Shown here: piece by piece, positions 1 through 8,052 of the stretch | How the letters are laid out: each line of letters begins with the position of its first letter | Position numbering within the stretch: position 1 is the first letter of the stretch | From: an uncultured Eubacteriales bacterium | GTDB taxonomy: Bacteria > Bacillota > Clostridia > Oscillospirales > CAG-272 | NCBI GenBank assembly: GCA_900546315.1 | Contig: URCP01000049.1 | Location: 1-20,081, forward strand | Direction: 5' to 3' | DNA: 20,081 nt | Position numbers and translations under genes: made by a program | Notes under the pieces: model-generated | What the model saw: the letters and a program-made list of their open reading frames with translations, nothing else | What the model was told of the DNA's origin: nothing | Database searches by the model: none

Positions 1-1959
1 GGGCTGAAAGAGGTTTCGGACGTTGTGGACCGGCGGTTTTCGCTTAGTGATGAGATGCTGGGGGTCTGTGAGTTTCTTTGCGACAGGACGTTTTGTACTA
101 TGGGAGAGGCTGTGCAGGCGGTGCTGCCCGGAGGGGCTACGGGGGCGCTTTATCACGCGAAGCGGGATCCGGTTGTGCGGCTTTACAGACTTCATGACCC
201 GTCCGCTCCGGTATCGCGGCTTGGCGAGGCGGCTAGAAAGGCGCTTTCGCTGCTTTCCGAGGGCGGCGAGATGGACGAGGATGAGCTCAGGGAGAAGACC
301 GGGGTGAGTCCGGCGACGCTGAGGTCGCTGGCGTCTAAGGGAGTGCTTTCTTCGCGGCAGAAAGAGGTGTTCCGCAATCCTTACGCCGGGCGCGGGAGGG
401 TCACCGACGATGGTGAGCTGAGCGACGAGCAGAGGGGCGCGGCTGACAGATTATCCGGACTCGCGGCAGAGGGGAAGCCCTGTGCCGCTCTGCTTTTCGG
501 CGTTACCGGGAGCGGGAAGACGAGGGTCATAAAGTCGGTGATCGACAGTGTGCTCGCGCGCGGGAGGACGGCTATTCTGCTTGTGCCGGAGATATCCCTG
601 ACCGGTCAGACGGTCGATCTTTTCTGCGGGTATTTCGGCGAGAGGGTGGCGGTCATCCATTCGTCGCTTTCCGAGGGGGAGCGGCTTGACGCGTGGAAGC
701 GGATACGGGCGCGTGAGGTCGATGTTGTCATCGGGACGAGGTCGGCTGTGTTCGCGCCGCTTGAGAATCTCGGGATCATAGTCATAGACGAGGAGCAGGA
801 GCATACCTATAAGTCGGACATGAACCCGAAATACCACGCGAGGGATATCGCGCGGTACCGGGCGGCTAAGAATAACGCGATGATGCTGCTTGCTTCGGCG
901 ACGCCGTCGTTTGAGTCGTATTACCGCGCCGAGAGCGGGGTTTACGAGCTTGTGAAGCTGAATGAGCGGTACGGAGAGGCGGTATTGCCGGACGTGATTG
1001 TCGCCGACCTCAAGGAGGACACGGCGAAGGGCGTCATAACTCCGCTCGGCGGGGTGCTCCGCGGGGAGCTTGAGAAGAATCTGAAAAACGGCGAGCAGTC
1101 GATACTTTTCGTGTCGAGGCGCGGATATAATAATTTCATGAGCTGTCTTAAGTGCGGGGAGGTCATCACCTGCCCGAACTGCTCGGTTTCGCTGACTTAT
1201 CACCGGGACGGGGACCATGACACGCTCAAATGTCATTACTGCGGCTATACGCGCGACGTGCCGGATAAGTGCCCGAATCCCGCCTGCGGGTCGGAGCATC
1301 TCGGGCGGCGCGGGTTCGGGACGCAGCTGGTCGCGAGTGAGCTTGCCGACCTGTATCCACAGGCGAGGATTCTGCGGCTCGACGCGGACTCGACCGGGGG
1401 GAAGTTCTCGCATGAGGCGATACTCTCGAGGTTCAGAAATCATGAGGCGGATATCCTGATCGGCACGCAGATGGTCACGAAGGGGCACAATTTCCCGGAC
1501 GTGACGCTGGTCGGCGTCATAAGCGCGGACGCGGCGCTGTATCTCGACGATTTCAGAGCGACAGAGCGGACGTTTTCTCTGCTGACGCAGGTTATAGGTC
1601 GTGCAGGGCGTTCGGTGAAGAAGGGAAGAGCCGTGCTCCAGACCTACACGCCGGACAACGAGACGATAAGGCTCGCCGCCGCGCAGGATTACGAAGGGTT
1701 TTATCACAGCGCGATAAAGCTGCGGCGTCAGCTGGTTTTTCCACCTTTCTGTGATTTCATCCTTATCGGGATTCAGGGGGCGGAGGAGCCGGAGGTGCTC
1801 TCTCTTTCGCTTAAGGTCGACGCGAGACTGAGGGAGCTTGTCGAAAAGGAGTATTCCGATCTGCCGCTCTATATCTTCGGACCGTTCGAGGCGCCGGTTT
1901 ATAAGAGCTTGTTTCGAGGCTTCTTCTCGAGTTCTCGAAGAGCAAAAAAGCGATGGTGA
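1..1959 (+). CDS. priA: primosomal protein N' (replication restart helicase PriA), 5'-partial, 3' end frameshifted
   Basis: PriA is a 3'-to-5' DNA helicase that reloads the replisome at stalled forks. The reading frame is open from base 1, so the N-terminal DNA-binding domain is cut by the window edge. Visible features are a Walker A motif GVTGSGKT (499-522), a Walker B-like DEEQ (787-798), the eight-cysteine zinc-binding insert (about 1144-1290, CLKCG, CPNC, CHYCGY, CPNPACG) and helicase motifs such as GTQMVTKGHNFPD and QVIGRAGR. The C-terminus is abnormal. After GPFEAPVYK (ending at 1905) the frame continues for 17 unrelated basic residues to a TGA. The expected PriA tail lies in another frame just downstream. 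GGG and CGG codons seem commoner than in def and fmt. It heads the row leading to def and fmt. Identity is certain; whether the protein is functional is not. Confidence 0.95.
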   Translation, partial: GLKEVSDVVDRRFSLSDEMLGVCEFLCDRTFCTMGEAVQAVLPGGATGALYHAKRDPVVRLYRLHDPSAPVSRLGEAARKALSLLSEGGEMDEDELREKTGVSPATLRSLASKGVLSSRQKEVFRNPYAGRGRVTDDGELSDEQRGAADRLSGLAAEGKPCAALLFGVTGSGKTRVIKSVIDSVLARGRTAILLVPEISLTGQTVDLFCGYFGERVAVIHSSLSEGERLDAWKRIRAREVDVVIGTRSAVFAPLENLGIIVIDEEQEHTYKSDMNPKYHARDIARYRAAKNNAMMLLASATPSFESYYRAESGVYELVKLNERYGEAVLPDVIVADLKEDTAKGVITPLGGVLRGELEKNLKNGEQSILFVSRRGYNNFMSCLKCGEVITCPNCSVSLTYHRDGDHDTLKCHYCGYTRDVPDKCPNPACGSEHLGRRGFGTQLVASELADLYPQARILRLDADSTGGKFSHEAILSRFRNHEADILIGTQMVTKGHNFPDVTLVGVISADAALYLDDFRATERTFSLLTQVIGRAGRSVKKGRAVLQTYTPDNETIRLAAAQDYEGFYHSAIKLRRQLVFPPFCDFILIGIQGAEEPEVLSLSLKVDARLRELVEKEYSDLPLYIFGPFEAPVYKSLFRGFFSSSRRAKKRW

Positions 1960-1988
1960 CGGCGGACGTCAACCCGAGCAACATCTGA
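1905..1988 (+). pseudogene. out-of-frame remnant of the PriA C-terminus
   Basis: Read in the frame starting at 1905, this stretch encodes ELVSRLLLEFSKSKK, then AMVTADVNPSNI and a stop. That matches the usual end of PriA, where a terminal helix is followed by a D-[VI]-N-P motif. It is one base out of register with the upstream priA frame. Between VYK and ELV the roughly 20-25 residues that PriA proteins normally carry are absent. A deletion of about 60-75 bases, of length 3n+1, would explain both the missing residues and the frame change. It could be a true mutation or a consensus or assembly error. Confidence 0.75.
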
Positions 1989-2003
1989 AAGGAAGATAAA
2001 TCA

Positions 2004-2474
2004 ATGGCAAAACTCAATATAGTCAAGGAAGGCGACCCGATCCTCCGCAAAACGAGCCGGAAGATTGAGACGATAGACGACAGGATAAAGACGCTCGCCG
2101 CGGATATGCTCGAGACGATGCACGACGCGAACGGAGTGGGACTCGCCGCCGTACAGGTCGGGAAGCTCAGACGCCTCGTGATAGTCGAGGTCGATGAGGG
2201 CAGACCGTTCATCCTCATAAACCCCGAAATCGTGGCAAAAGAGGGCAGACAGACCGAGGCGGAGGGCTGCCTCTCGATCCCCGGCAAGTGGGGAATCACC
2301 GACCGCCCGATGAAGGTCACGGTCAGGGCGACCGGGCTTGACGGAAAGAATTTCTCGGTGATCGGAAGCGGACTCCTCGCCCGCGCTCTCTGCCACGAGA
2401 TAGACCATCTCGACGGAAAGCTGTTCACCGACAACGTGATACGGATGCTCGACCCGGACGAGATCGAGAACTGA
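2004..2474 (+). CDS. def: peptide deformylase
   Basis: This cytoplasmic metallo-hydrolase removes the formyl group from the initiator methionine of new proteins. The 156-residue product has all three family motifs: GVGLAAVQ (residues 44-51), EGCLSIP (87-93, with metal ligand Cys89) and HEIDH (131-135, with ligands His131 and His135 and catalytic Glu132). Length is normal for a bacterial deformylase. The ATG at 2004 follows a GAAAGGA-type ribosome binding site. It lies 15 bases past the out-of-frame PriA tail and 25 bases before fmt. The pairing with fmt is typical, because the two enzymes act at opposite ends of the formyl-methionine cycle. Confidence 0.97.
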   Translation: MAKLNIVKEGDPILRKTSRKIETIDDRIKTLAADMLETMHDANGVGLAAVQVGKLRRLVIVEVDEGRPFILINPEIVAKEGRQTEAEGCLSIPGKWGITDRPMKVTVRATGLDGKNFSVIGSGLLARALCHEIDHLDGKLFTDNVIRMLDPDEIEN

Positions 2475-2499
2475 ATCCCGCGCGAAAGGACCTATTCAT

Positions 2500-3468
2500 A
2501 TGAATCAGATGAAAACGAAGATACTGTTCATGGGAACGCCGGATTTCGCGAAAAGCTCGCTCGCGGCGCTGGTTGACGCCGGTTATGACGTCATCGGCGT
2601 CCTGACGCAGCCGGACAAGCCGCGCGGCAGAAAACAGATACCGACGCCCTCCCCGGTCAAGGAATACGCACTCGAAAAGAATATTCCGGTCTATCAGCCG
2701 AAGACGCTCAGGGGAGACGATTTCGCGGAGCTGCTTGACAGCCTTTCGCCGGATCTTATCGTCGTCGCGGCTTACGGGAAGATACTGCCGGAGAACGTGA
2801 TAAATTACCCGCGGCTCGGATGTATAAACGTCCACGGCTCGCTGCTTCCGGAGTACCGCGGAGCCGCGCCGATTCAGCGCGCGATTATGGACGGAAAGAA
2901 AATTACCGGCGTAACGATAATGCACATGGACATCGGGCTCGACACCGGGGACATGATCTCGAAGGTCGAGGTGCCGATATATCCGGACGACGACTTCGAA
3001 AAGCTGCACGACAGGATGGCGGACGCCGGTGCGAAGCTGCTCGTCGACACTATCCCGTCGATCAAGAACGGCACGGCGAAGAGGGAAAAGCAGGACGACC
3101 TCAAGTCGACCTACGCCGCGAAGATAACAAACGCCGACTGCGCGCTTGATTTCGACGCCGACGCAGACGCCGTGTATAATCGTATCCGTGCTCTGTCCCC
3201 GTTCCCGCTCGCTTTCTGCGACCATAACGGAAAGATGCTGAAGCTCGTCGGCGCGAGAATCGGCGACACCGAAAAGGAGCATAAGAATCCCGGCGAGGTG
3301 CTGAGGCTCGACGCGAAGGGGAACTTCATCGAGGTCGCCTGCCGCACAGGTTCGGTCTGCCTGACCCGAGTCCTGTCGGAGGGGAAGGGACGGATGAACG
3401 CCTCCGACCTCATCAACGGCAGAAAGATCGCTCAGGGAGACAGACTGAAAAAGTATATAATCGACTGA
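2500..3468 (+). CDS. fmt: methionyl-tRNA formyltransferase
   Basis: The enzyme transfers a formyl group from 10-formyl-tetrahydrofolate to Met-tRNA(fMet) for translation initiation. The 322-residue protein begins with the FMGTPDFA motif. It has the folate-binding and catalytic segment INVHGSLLPEYRGAAPI (about 109-125, with Asn110 and His112) and Asp148 in MDIGLDTGD. A C-terminal OB-fold-like half follows from about residue 210. Length is as expected. The ATG at 2500 is 10 bases after GAAAGGA; a second ATG at 2509 (residue 4) is a possible alternative. It follows def by 25 bases and precedes the zinc peptidase gene by 19, so one transcript is likely. Confidence 0.97.
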   Translation: MNQMKTKILFMGTPDFAKSSLAALVDAGYDVIGVLTQPDKPRGRKQIPTPSPVKEYALEKNIPVYQPKTLRGDDFAELLDSLSPDLIVVAAYGKILPENVINYPRLGCINVHGSLLPEYRGAAPIQRAIMDGKKITGVTIMHMDIGLDTGDMISKVEVPIYPDDDFEKLHDRMADAGAKLLVDTIPSIKNGTAKREKQDDLKSTYAAKITNADCALDFDADADAVYNRIRALSPFPLAFCDHNGKMLKLVGARIGDTEKEHKNPGEVLRLDAKGNFIEVACRTGSVCLTRVLSEGKGRMNASDLINGRKIAQGDRLKKYIID

Positions 3469-3487
3469 TTGCAGGAGGTATAAATCC

Positions 3488-4186
3488 ATGTATTTTTATG
3501 GGATAGACGCGACATATATCTTCCTCGTCCTGCCCGCCGTGATCTTCGCGCTGTGGGCGCAGTTCAATGTTAAATCAACCTTCTCGAAATACTCGAAGAT
3601 CGCGAGCCGCTCCGGCATGACCGGGTTCGACAGCGCGAGAAGGATACTCGACGCGAACGGGCTTGGCGACGTGCGGATCGCCCATGTCTCGGGCGACCTG
3701 ACCGACCACTATAACCCGACCGACAACACGATATATCTGTCGGATTCGGTCTACGGCTCAGATTCCGCCGCGGCGATAGGCGTCGCCGCGCATGAGGCGG
3801 GTCACGCGGTTCAGCACGCGACCGGTTATACGCCGATAAAGATACGTTCCGCGATAATCCCGATTACGAATATCGGCTCTAATCTCGCGATGCCGCTGAT
3901 TATTCTCGGCATTATTCTGTCCTTCCCGACGCTCGCTTATATCGGCGTCGCGGCTTTCGGGCTGTCGACGTTATTTCAGCTTGTGACGCTCCCGGTCGAG
4001 TTTGACGCTTCGGGGCGGGCGCTTAAGGCTCTCGAAGGTTCTCTTGACGGCGACGACCTCGCGAGCGCGAGAAAGGTGCTCCGCGCGGCGGCTCTGACGT
4101 ATGTGGCGGCGCTCGCCGTGTCGCTTGTCAACCTGCTCAGACTTCTCATAATCGTTGCCGGAAACGACAGACGCAGACGCAGATAA
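3488..4186 (+). CDS. YugP-type neutral zinc metallopeptidase, membrane protein
   Basis: The 232-residue protein belongs to the Zn_peptidase_2 (YugP) group of integral membrane metallopeptidases; the physiological substrate is not established. A first membrane segment spans about residues 8-24. The zinc motif HEAGH is at 102-106 and a likely third ligand is Glu171 in LPVEFDAS, a conserved family segment. Hydrophobic segments follow at about 132-146, 150-168 and 203-224, and the protein ends in an arginine-rich tail. The start is supported by AGGAGG eight bases upstream. In B. subtilis this gene is not part of the def-fmt-rsmB row, but similar insertions are common in Clostridia (recalled, not checked). 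It sits 15 bases before rsmB. Confidence 0.9.
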   Translation: MYFYGIDATYIFLVLPAVIFALWAQFNVKSTFSKYSKIASRSGMTGFDSARRILDANGLGDVRIAHVSGDLTDHYNPTDNTIYLSDSVYGSDSAAAIGVAAHEAGHAVQHATGYTPIKIRSAIIPITNIGSNLAMPLIILGIILSFPTLAYIGVAAFGLSTLFQLVTLPVEFDASGRALKALEGSLDGDDLASARKVLRAAALTYVAALAVSLVNLLRLLIIVAGNDRRRRR

Positions 4187-4200
4187 GCAAAGGAAATAAA

Positions 4201-5691
4201 ATGACTGAAACCCCGAAAAGACATGGAACCCCCGGCGCAAAACGTCCGGAAAACAAAAAGAACAGCGCGCGCGGAAACGGGCGTTTCCACGGTAAGCCCA
4301 CAGACGACCGCGGGCGCTTCTCCGAGAAGACCGACAGAAAGCCGAGGAAACCGGCGGTCTCCGCCCGGCGCGCCGCCTACGACTCGCTCATCCGATGCGG
4401 AAGGGACGGGAAGTACTCGAACATCGAGATCGACTCGGTTCTGAAAAAGACCCGGCTCGAGGGAGCGGAGCGCGGATTCTTCACGACGCTTGTCTACGGC
4501 GTCATCGAGAGGGCAATAACGCTCGACTTCGCGCTCTCGCTCGTGTCAGACAAAGCGCCGGAAAAGCTCGACCCGGAGGTGCGGACTATCCTTCGCCTCG
4601 CGCTCTATCAGATAATATTCCTCGACCGCGTGCCGGAGAGCGCGGCGGTCAATGAGGCGGTCGTGCTCGCGAAGGACGTGATGTTCTCGTCGGCTACATT
4701 TGTAAACGCTGTTCTGCGCGGATATCTGCGCCGTTTCGGCAAGGGGACGGCGGGGCTGTTTTCGGAGATTTCGCGGATTCAGGACGCGAACGAGCGGCTG
4801 TCGGTCAGGTATTCGATGAGTACGGACGTCATATCACTGCTTGGCAAATACGCGGGCGATACGCTTGTCTCTCTGCTCGATTCGCTCGAAAAGCAGCCTT
4901 TCCCGGCGCTGAGGGTGAACACGCTGAAGATATCCCAGGACGAAATGCTCGAGCGCCTGAATTTCGGCGGCGACCACGCGCGGATATCCACTGTTTCCCC
5001 GTTCGGGCTGAAGCTGAAAAATCACAATATCACCCCGGAAATATCGGAACTTATTTCGGACGGATACGTCTATATACAGGATGAGGCGTCGCAGATCGCT
5101 GTCGCCTGCGCGGCTCCGGCGGCGGGGGAGACTGTCCTCGACGTCTGCGCCTGCCCGGGCGGAAAGAGCTTTTCAGCCGCGATTCTGATGGAAAACCGTG
5201 GACAGGTGAAGAGCTTCGACCTGCACAAAAACAAGCTCTCGCTCATCGAAAAGGGCGCGGAGAAGATGGGAATAAGCATCATCTCGACCGCCGAAAAGAA
5301 CGGCGCGGAGTTCGACCCGTCGCTTGAAAATTCAGCCGACCTCGTGATAGTTGACGCTCCCTGCTCGGGGCTCGGCGTCATCGCGAAGAAGCCGGAGATA
5401 CGCTACAAGAAGCGTGAGGATATTTCGAGATTGCCGGAGATACAGCGCGCGATACTTGAAAATTCCGCGAGATACGTGAAGCCCGGCGGGCGGCTCTTCT
5501 ACTCGACCTGCACGCTGAATATACATGAAAACGACGAAATCGCGGACAGCTTCGCGGCGGAGCATCCGGAGTTTGAGCGGATGACCTTCGGCGTCGGGGA
5601 GATACAGAGCCGTGACGGGAAGATAACGCTCAGACCGGACGTTCACGGCACAGACGGGTTCTTCATCGCCGGATTCAGGAGGACAAAATGA
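4201..5691 (+). CDS. rsmB: 16S rRNA (cytosine-967-C5)-methyltransferase RsmB
   Basis: RsmB methylates a cytosine of 16S rRNA (C967 in E. coli numbering) using S-adenosylmethionine. The protein has 496 residues. A basic, low-complexity N-terminal extension (about residues 1-52, rich in Lys, Arg and Gly) is followed by a NusB-like helical domain (about 53-185) and the methyltransferase domain (about 230-494). SAM motif I is LDVCACPGGK (313-322). The two catalytic cysteines are in DAPCSG (Cys388) and STCT (Cys437). The extension makes it longer than the usual ~430-450 residues and may help RNA binding. An ATG with an upstream AAAGGA supports the start. Its TGA overlaps the rlmN ATG in an ATGA junction, so translation is probably coupled. 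Confidence 0.95.
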   Translation: MTETPKRHGTPGAKRPENKKNSARGNGRFHGKPTDDRGRFSEKTDRKPRKPAVSARRAAYDSLIRCGRDGKYSNIEIDSVLKKTRLEGAERGFFTTLVYGVIERAITLDFALSLVSDKAPEKLDPEVRTILRLALYQIIFLDRVPESAAVNEAVVLAKDVMFSSATFVNAVLRGYLRRFGKGTAGLFSEISRIQDANERLSVRYSMSTDVISLLGKYAGDTLVSLLDSLEKQPFPALRVNTLKISQDEMLERLNFGGDHARISTVSPFGLKLKNHNITPEISELISDGYVYIQDEASQIAVACAAPAAGETVLDVCACPGGKSFSAAILMENRGQVKSFDLHKNKLSLIEKGAEKMGISIISTAEKNGAEFDPSLENSADLVIVDAPCSGLGVIAKKPEIRYKKREDISRLPEIQRAILENSARYVKPGGRLFYSTCTLNIHENDEIADSFAAEHPEFERMTFGVGEIQSRDGKITLRPDVHGTDGFFIAGFRRTK

Positions 5692-6788
5692 CAGATAATA
5701 CCGAAAAGGTCGACCTTCTCAGCATGACGCCGGACGAGGTCGCGGAGTTCCTGTCCTCACTCGGCGAGCCGAAATACCGTGCGAAGCAGATCTTCGGATG
5801 GATGCACCGCGGCGAGGACTTCGACGGGATGACGAACATCTCAAAAAAGCTCCGAGAGACGCTGAAGGAAAAGGCGGTCGTGAATATCCCGACCGTCGAG
5901 GAAAAGCTCGTCTCGAAGATAGACGGGACGATAAAATACCTCTTCGGTCTGTCAGACGGGAACGTTATTGAGAGCGTCTTCATGCGCTACAAGCACGGAA
6001 ACACGATCTGCATCTCGAGCGAGGTCGGATGTCCGATGGGCTGCAAGTTCTGCGCTTCCACAATCGGCGGGCTTGTCAGAAGGCTCGCGCCGTCCGAACT
6101 GCTCGGACAGGTCATCGCGGCGGAGAAGGACACCGGAGAGCGCATCTCGAACATCGTCATGATGGGCATCGGCGAACCGCTCGACAACTACGACAACACG
6201 GTGAAATTCCTGCGTCTCGTCGGCGACCCGGACGGGCTGAACATCGGCTCGAGGCACATCTCGGTCTCGACCTGCGGGCTTGTCGACAAGATAGACGAAC
6301 TCTCGAAGCTCGACCTCGGGATAACATTGTCGATCTCGCTCCACGCGGCGGACGACGAGACCCGCTCTTCGATCATGCCGGTCAATAAGCGCTGGGGCGT
6401 GAGTGAGCTTCTCGACGCGTGCCGCAGATATTTCGCGGCGACCGGACGGCGGATATCCTTCGAGTACACGCTGATTTCCGGAAAGAACGACTCTCCGGAG
6501 GACGCGAGACATCTGGCGTCGGTGCTGAAGCGCGGGCTTTACAGGAAGTCGGAAGCCTTCCCGATACACGTCAATCTCATCCCGGTGAACGAGGTCGCGG
6601 AGACCGGATTCAGGCGAAGCGGCGCGGACGCGGTCAAACGCTTTGCCGACGAGCTCGGCAGGCAGGGCATAAACGCGACGGTCAGACGCCGTCTCGGATC
6701 GGATATCAACGCTTCCTGCGGACAGCTGAGACGAAATAAAATGCTCGCGGACGGTTCGCTCGGCGGGATTCAGGAAACACTGATCTGA
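5688..6788 (+). CDS. rlmN: dual-specificity rRNA/tRNA adenine-C2 methyltransferase RlmN (radical SAM)
   Basis: RlmN makes 2-methyladenosine at A2503 of 23S rRNA and in some tRNAs by radical SAM chemistry. The 366-residue protein carries the iron-sulfur CxxxCxxC motif as GCPMGCKFC (Cys115, Cys119, Cys122), a GEP motif (162-164) and the C-terminal methyl-carrier cysteine in ASCGQLR (Cys344). An N-terminal HhH-like accessory region is also present. Length is typical. AGGAGG lies six bases before the ATG, inside the end of rsmB. It is the last gene before a 265-base AT-rich spacer, so it may end the priA-side transcript, although no good intrinsic terminator is visible. Confidence 0.97.
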   Translation: MTDNTEKVDLLSMTPDEVAEFLSSLGEPKYRAKQIFGWMHRGEDFDGMTNISKKLRETLKEKAVVNIPTVEEKLVSKIDGTIKYLFGLSDGNVIESVFMRYKHGNTICISSEVGCPMGCKFCASTIGGLVRRLAPSELLGQVIAAEKDTGERISNIVMMGIGEPLDNYDNTVKFLRLVGDPDGLNIGSRHISVSTCGLVDKIDELSKLDLGITLSISLHAADDETRSSIMPVNKRWGVSELLDACRRYFAATGRRISFEYTLISGKNDSPEDARHLASVLKRGLYRKSEAFPIHVNLIPVNEVAETGFRRSGADAVKRFADELGRQGINATVRRRLGSDINASCGQLRRNKMLADGSLGGIQETLI

Positions 6789-7053
6789 GGCTGTTTTCGC
6801 GGAAACACGGATTATTCAGTGTATTTTGATGTTAATTTTTGGTGAATAATTGGTTTAATTATTCTTAAGACTGTGTTTTGTTCATCACAGGTACATATGT
6901 TTGGTGTATGATAGTCTTCGTAAGTTTTCAGGGGAGAGCGCGGTACGGATGTTCACCGTGACCGCTTTCGGGAAAGACATATACATGAGAAGAAATCGCG
7001 GAAAAGATCGGCCGTTGACGGGTGGCACCGGCGCGGCGGAAAGGCTTGGTTCT
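6789..7053 (+). other. AT-rich spacer before the phosphatase gene, with inverted repeats
   Basis: This 265-base gap separates rlmN from the most likely start of the phosphatase gene. Its first ~115 bases are clearly AT-richer than the surrounding genes and hold the inverted repeats listed separately. A TATGAT hexamer at 6907-6912 could be a -10 element, but no convincing -35 lies at the right distance. The phosphatase frame stays open back to a TTG at 6901 and has in-frame ATGs at 6949 and 6985, so part of this gap may be translated. No tRNA or other RNA gene was seen. Confidence 0.5.
6811..6864. repeat. three alternating copies of ATTATTC/GAATAAT
   Basis: ATTATTCA at 6811-6818 is the reverse complement of TGAATAAT at 6843-6850. 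GAATAATT at 6844-6851 is the perfect reverse complement of AATTATTC at 6857-6864, with a 5-base loop. The middle copy can therefore pair with either outer copy. This could form two mutually exclusive hairpins in RNA or mark binding sites for a dimeric regulator upstream of the phosphatase-kinase genes. The AT-rich stems are weak, and no U-run follows, so a terminator is unlikely. Confidence 0.55.
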
Positions 7054-8052
7054 ATGGTGGAACTGTATTTTTACGGCAGAAGCGACACCGGCAGGGTGAG
7101 AAACGCCAATCAGGACAGTTATATAATAACACGTCTCTGTGACAACGCGACGCTCGCGGTCGTATGCGACGGCATGGGCGGCGCGAAGAGCGGAAACGTG
7201 GCGAGCGCGCTGTCGGCTGAGGTCTTCGCGGAGAGCGTGTCGAGATACGCCGCGCCGAGGATATCGAACGGGGTTCTGACCCTTGACAGCGACGACGCCT
7301 GCCTGATTCTCGACGACGCGGCGCATGACGCTAACACCGCCGTTTATAAGAAGTCGCAGACCTCCCCGGATTATCAGGGGATGGGGACGACTCTTGTCGC
7401 CGCGCTCTTCTGCGGGGACATCGTGTATGTCGTCAATGTCGGCGACAGCAGGCTTTACCTGATAAGCGACGGCACCATGACCCAGATAACCCACGATCAC
7501 TCATATGTGCAGCATCTCATCGACAGCGGCTCGCTCACCGCGGAGGAGGCGCGCACGCATCCGTTCCGCAACAGGATAACCCGCGCGGTCGGCATATGGG
7601 AGAAGCTGGAGGCGGACATTTATTCGGTGGATCTCCAGAGCCTCGATATGTGCTATCTGCTTCTCTGCTCGGACGGTCTGTCGGGACAGCTGACGTCGGA
7701 TGAGATTCTCTCGATAGTTTCGTCGGACGCGGATATAGACGTCGTGACCGACACCGCCGGGGAGCTGGCGGATAAGACCGAGCGTCTCGTCGACGCCGCG
7801 AACGACGCCGGGGGACCCGACAACATAACCGCGGTCCTCGTGAAGTACACGAGAGCGGAGGACAGACCGGACACGTCCGAGATGTTCTCAGACAAGAACA
7901 CGTCCGAGATCGACACCGCCGAGACCGGCGAGATGACGATAACGGCGCAGAATAACAGAAGCCGCGGCGGCAGGAAAAACAACGCGAAATCATCCGGAAA
8001 GACCGGACGCGCCGCGAAGGACGACAAAAACACGGGAGCGGAGGACGACTGA
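7054..8052 (+). CDS. PP2C-family serine/threonine phosphatase (PrpC/Stp type)
   Basis: This metal-dependent phosphatase reverses phosphorylation by the PASTA kinase encoded next to it. With the ATG at 7054 the product is 332 residues and starts MVELYFYGRSDTG, like other family members. A GGAAAGG at 7038-7044 supports this start; in-frame starts at 6985, 6949 and 6901 (TTG) are possible but would add sequence not typical of the family. Metal-binding aspartates are visible in NQDS (Asp21), CDGMGG (Asp39), CSDGLS (Asp207) and GGPDN (Asp256). The catalytic domain ends near residue 267. A hydrophilic tail of about 65 residues, rich in Thr, Ser, Asp, Glu and later Lys, follows and is longer than in B. 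subtilis PrpC (about 254 residues). Its stop overlaps the kinase start (TGATG). Confidence 0.93.
   Translation: MVELYFYGRSDTGRVRNANQDSYIITRLCDNATLAVVCDGMGGAKSGNVASALSAEVFAESVSRYAAPRISNGVLTLDSDDACLILDDAAHDANTAVYKKSQTSPDYQGMGTTLVAALFCGDIVYVVNVGDSRLYLISDGTMTQITHDHSYVQHLIDSGSLTAEEARTHPFRNRITRAVGIWEKLEADIYSVDLQSLDMCYLLLCSDGLSGQLTSDEILSIVSSDADIDVVTDTAGELADKTERLVDAANDAGGPDNITAVLVKYTRAEDRPDTSEMFSDKNTSEIDTAETGEMTITAQNNRSRGGRKNNAKSSGKTGRAAKDDKNTGAEDD

Noticed and set aside
451..1707. 418-codon open frame on the minus strand
   Set aside because: It lies wholly opposite priA, whose helicase motifs are clear. Long antisense frames arise easily from the GC-rich codon bias here, and the translation is Arg- and Pro-rich with no family motif.
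2425..3489. 354-codon minus-strand frame
   Set aside because: Antisense to fmt, which has full catalytic motifs. No ribosome binding site or recognisable domain.
6791..6810. rlmN terminator formed by GTTTTCGCGGAAAC
   Set aside because: The stem is short with almost no loop and no T-run follows, so it does not meet terminator criteria.
6901..7053. 51-residue N-terminal extension of the phosphatase from a TTG
   Set aside because: PP2C proteins begin close to the D-x-G-x-x-R-x-x-N-Q-D motif, and the ATG at 7054 has its own GGAAAGG. The ATGs at 6985 and 6949 are kept only as alternatives.
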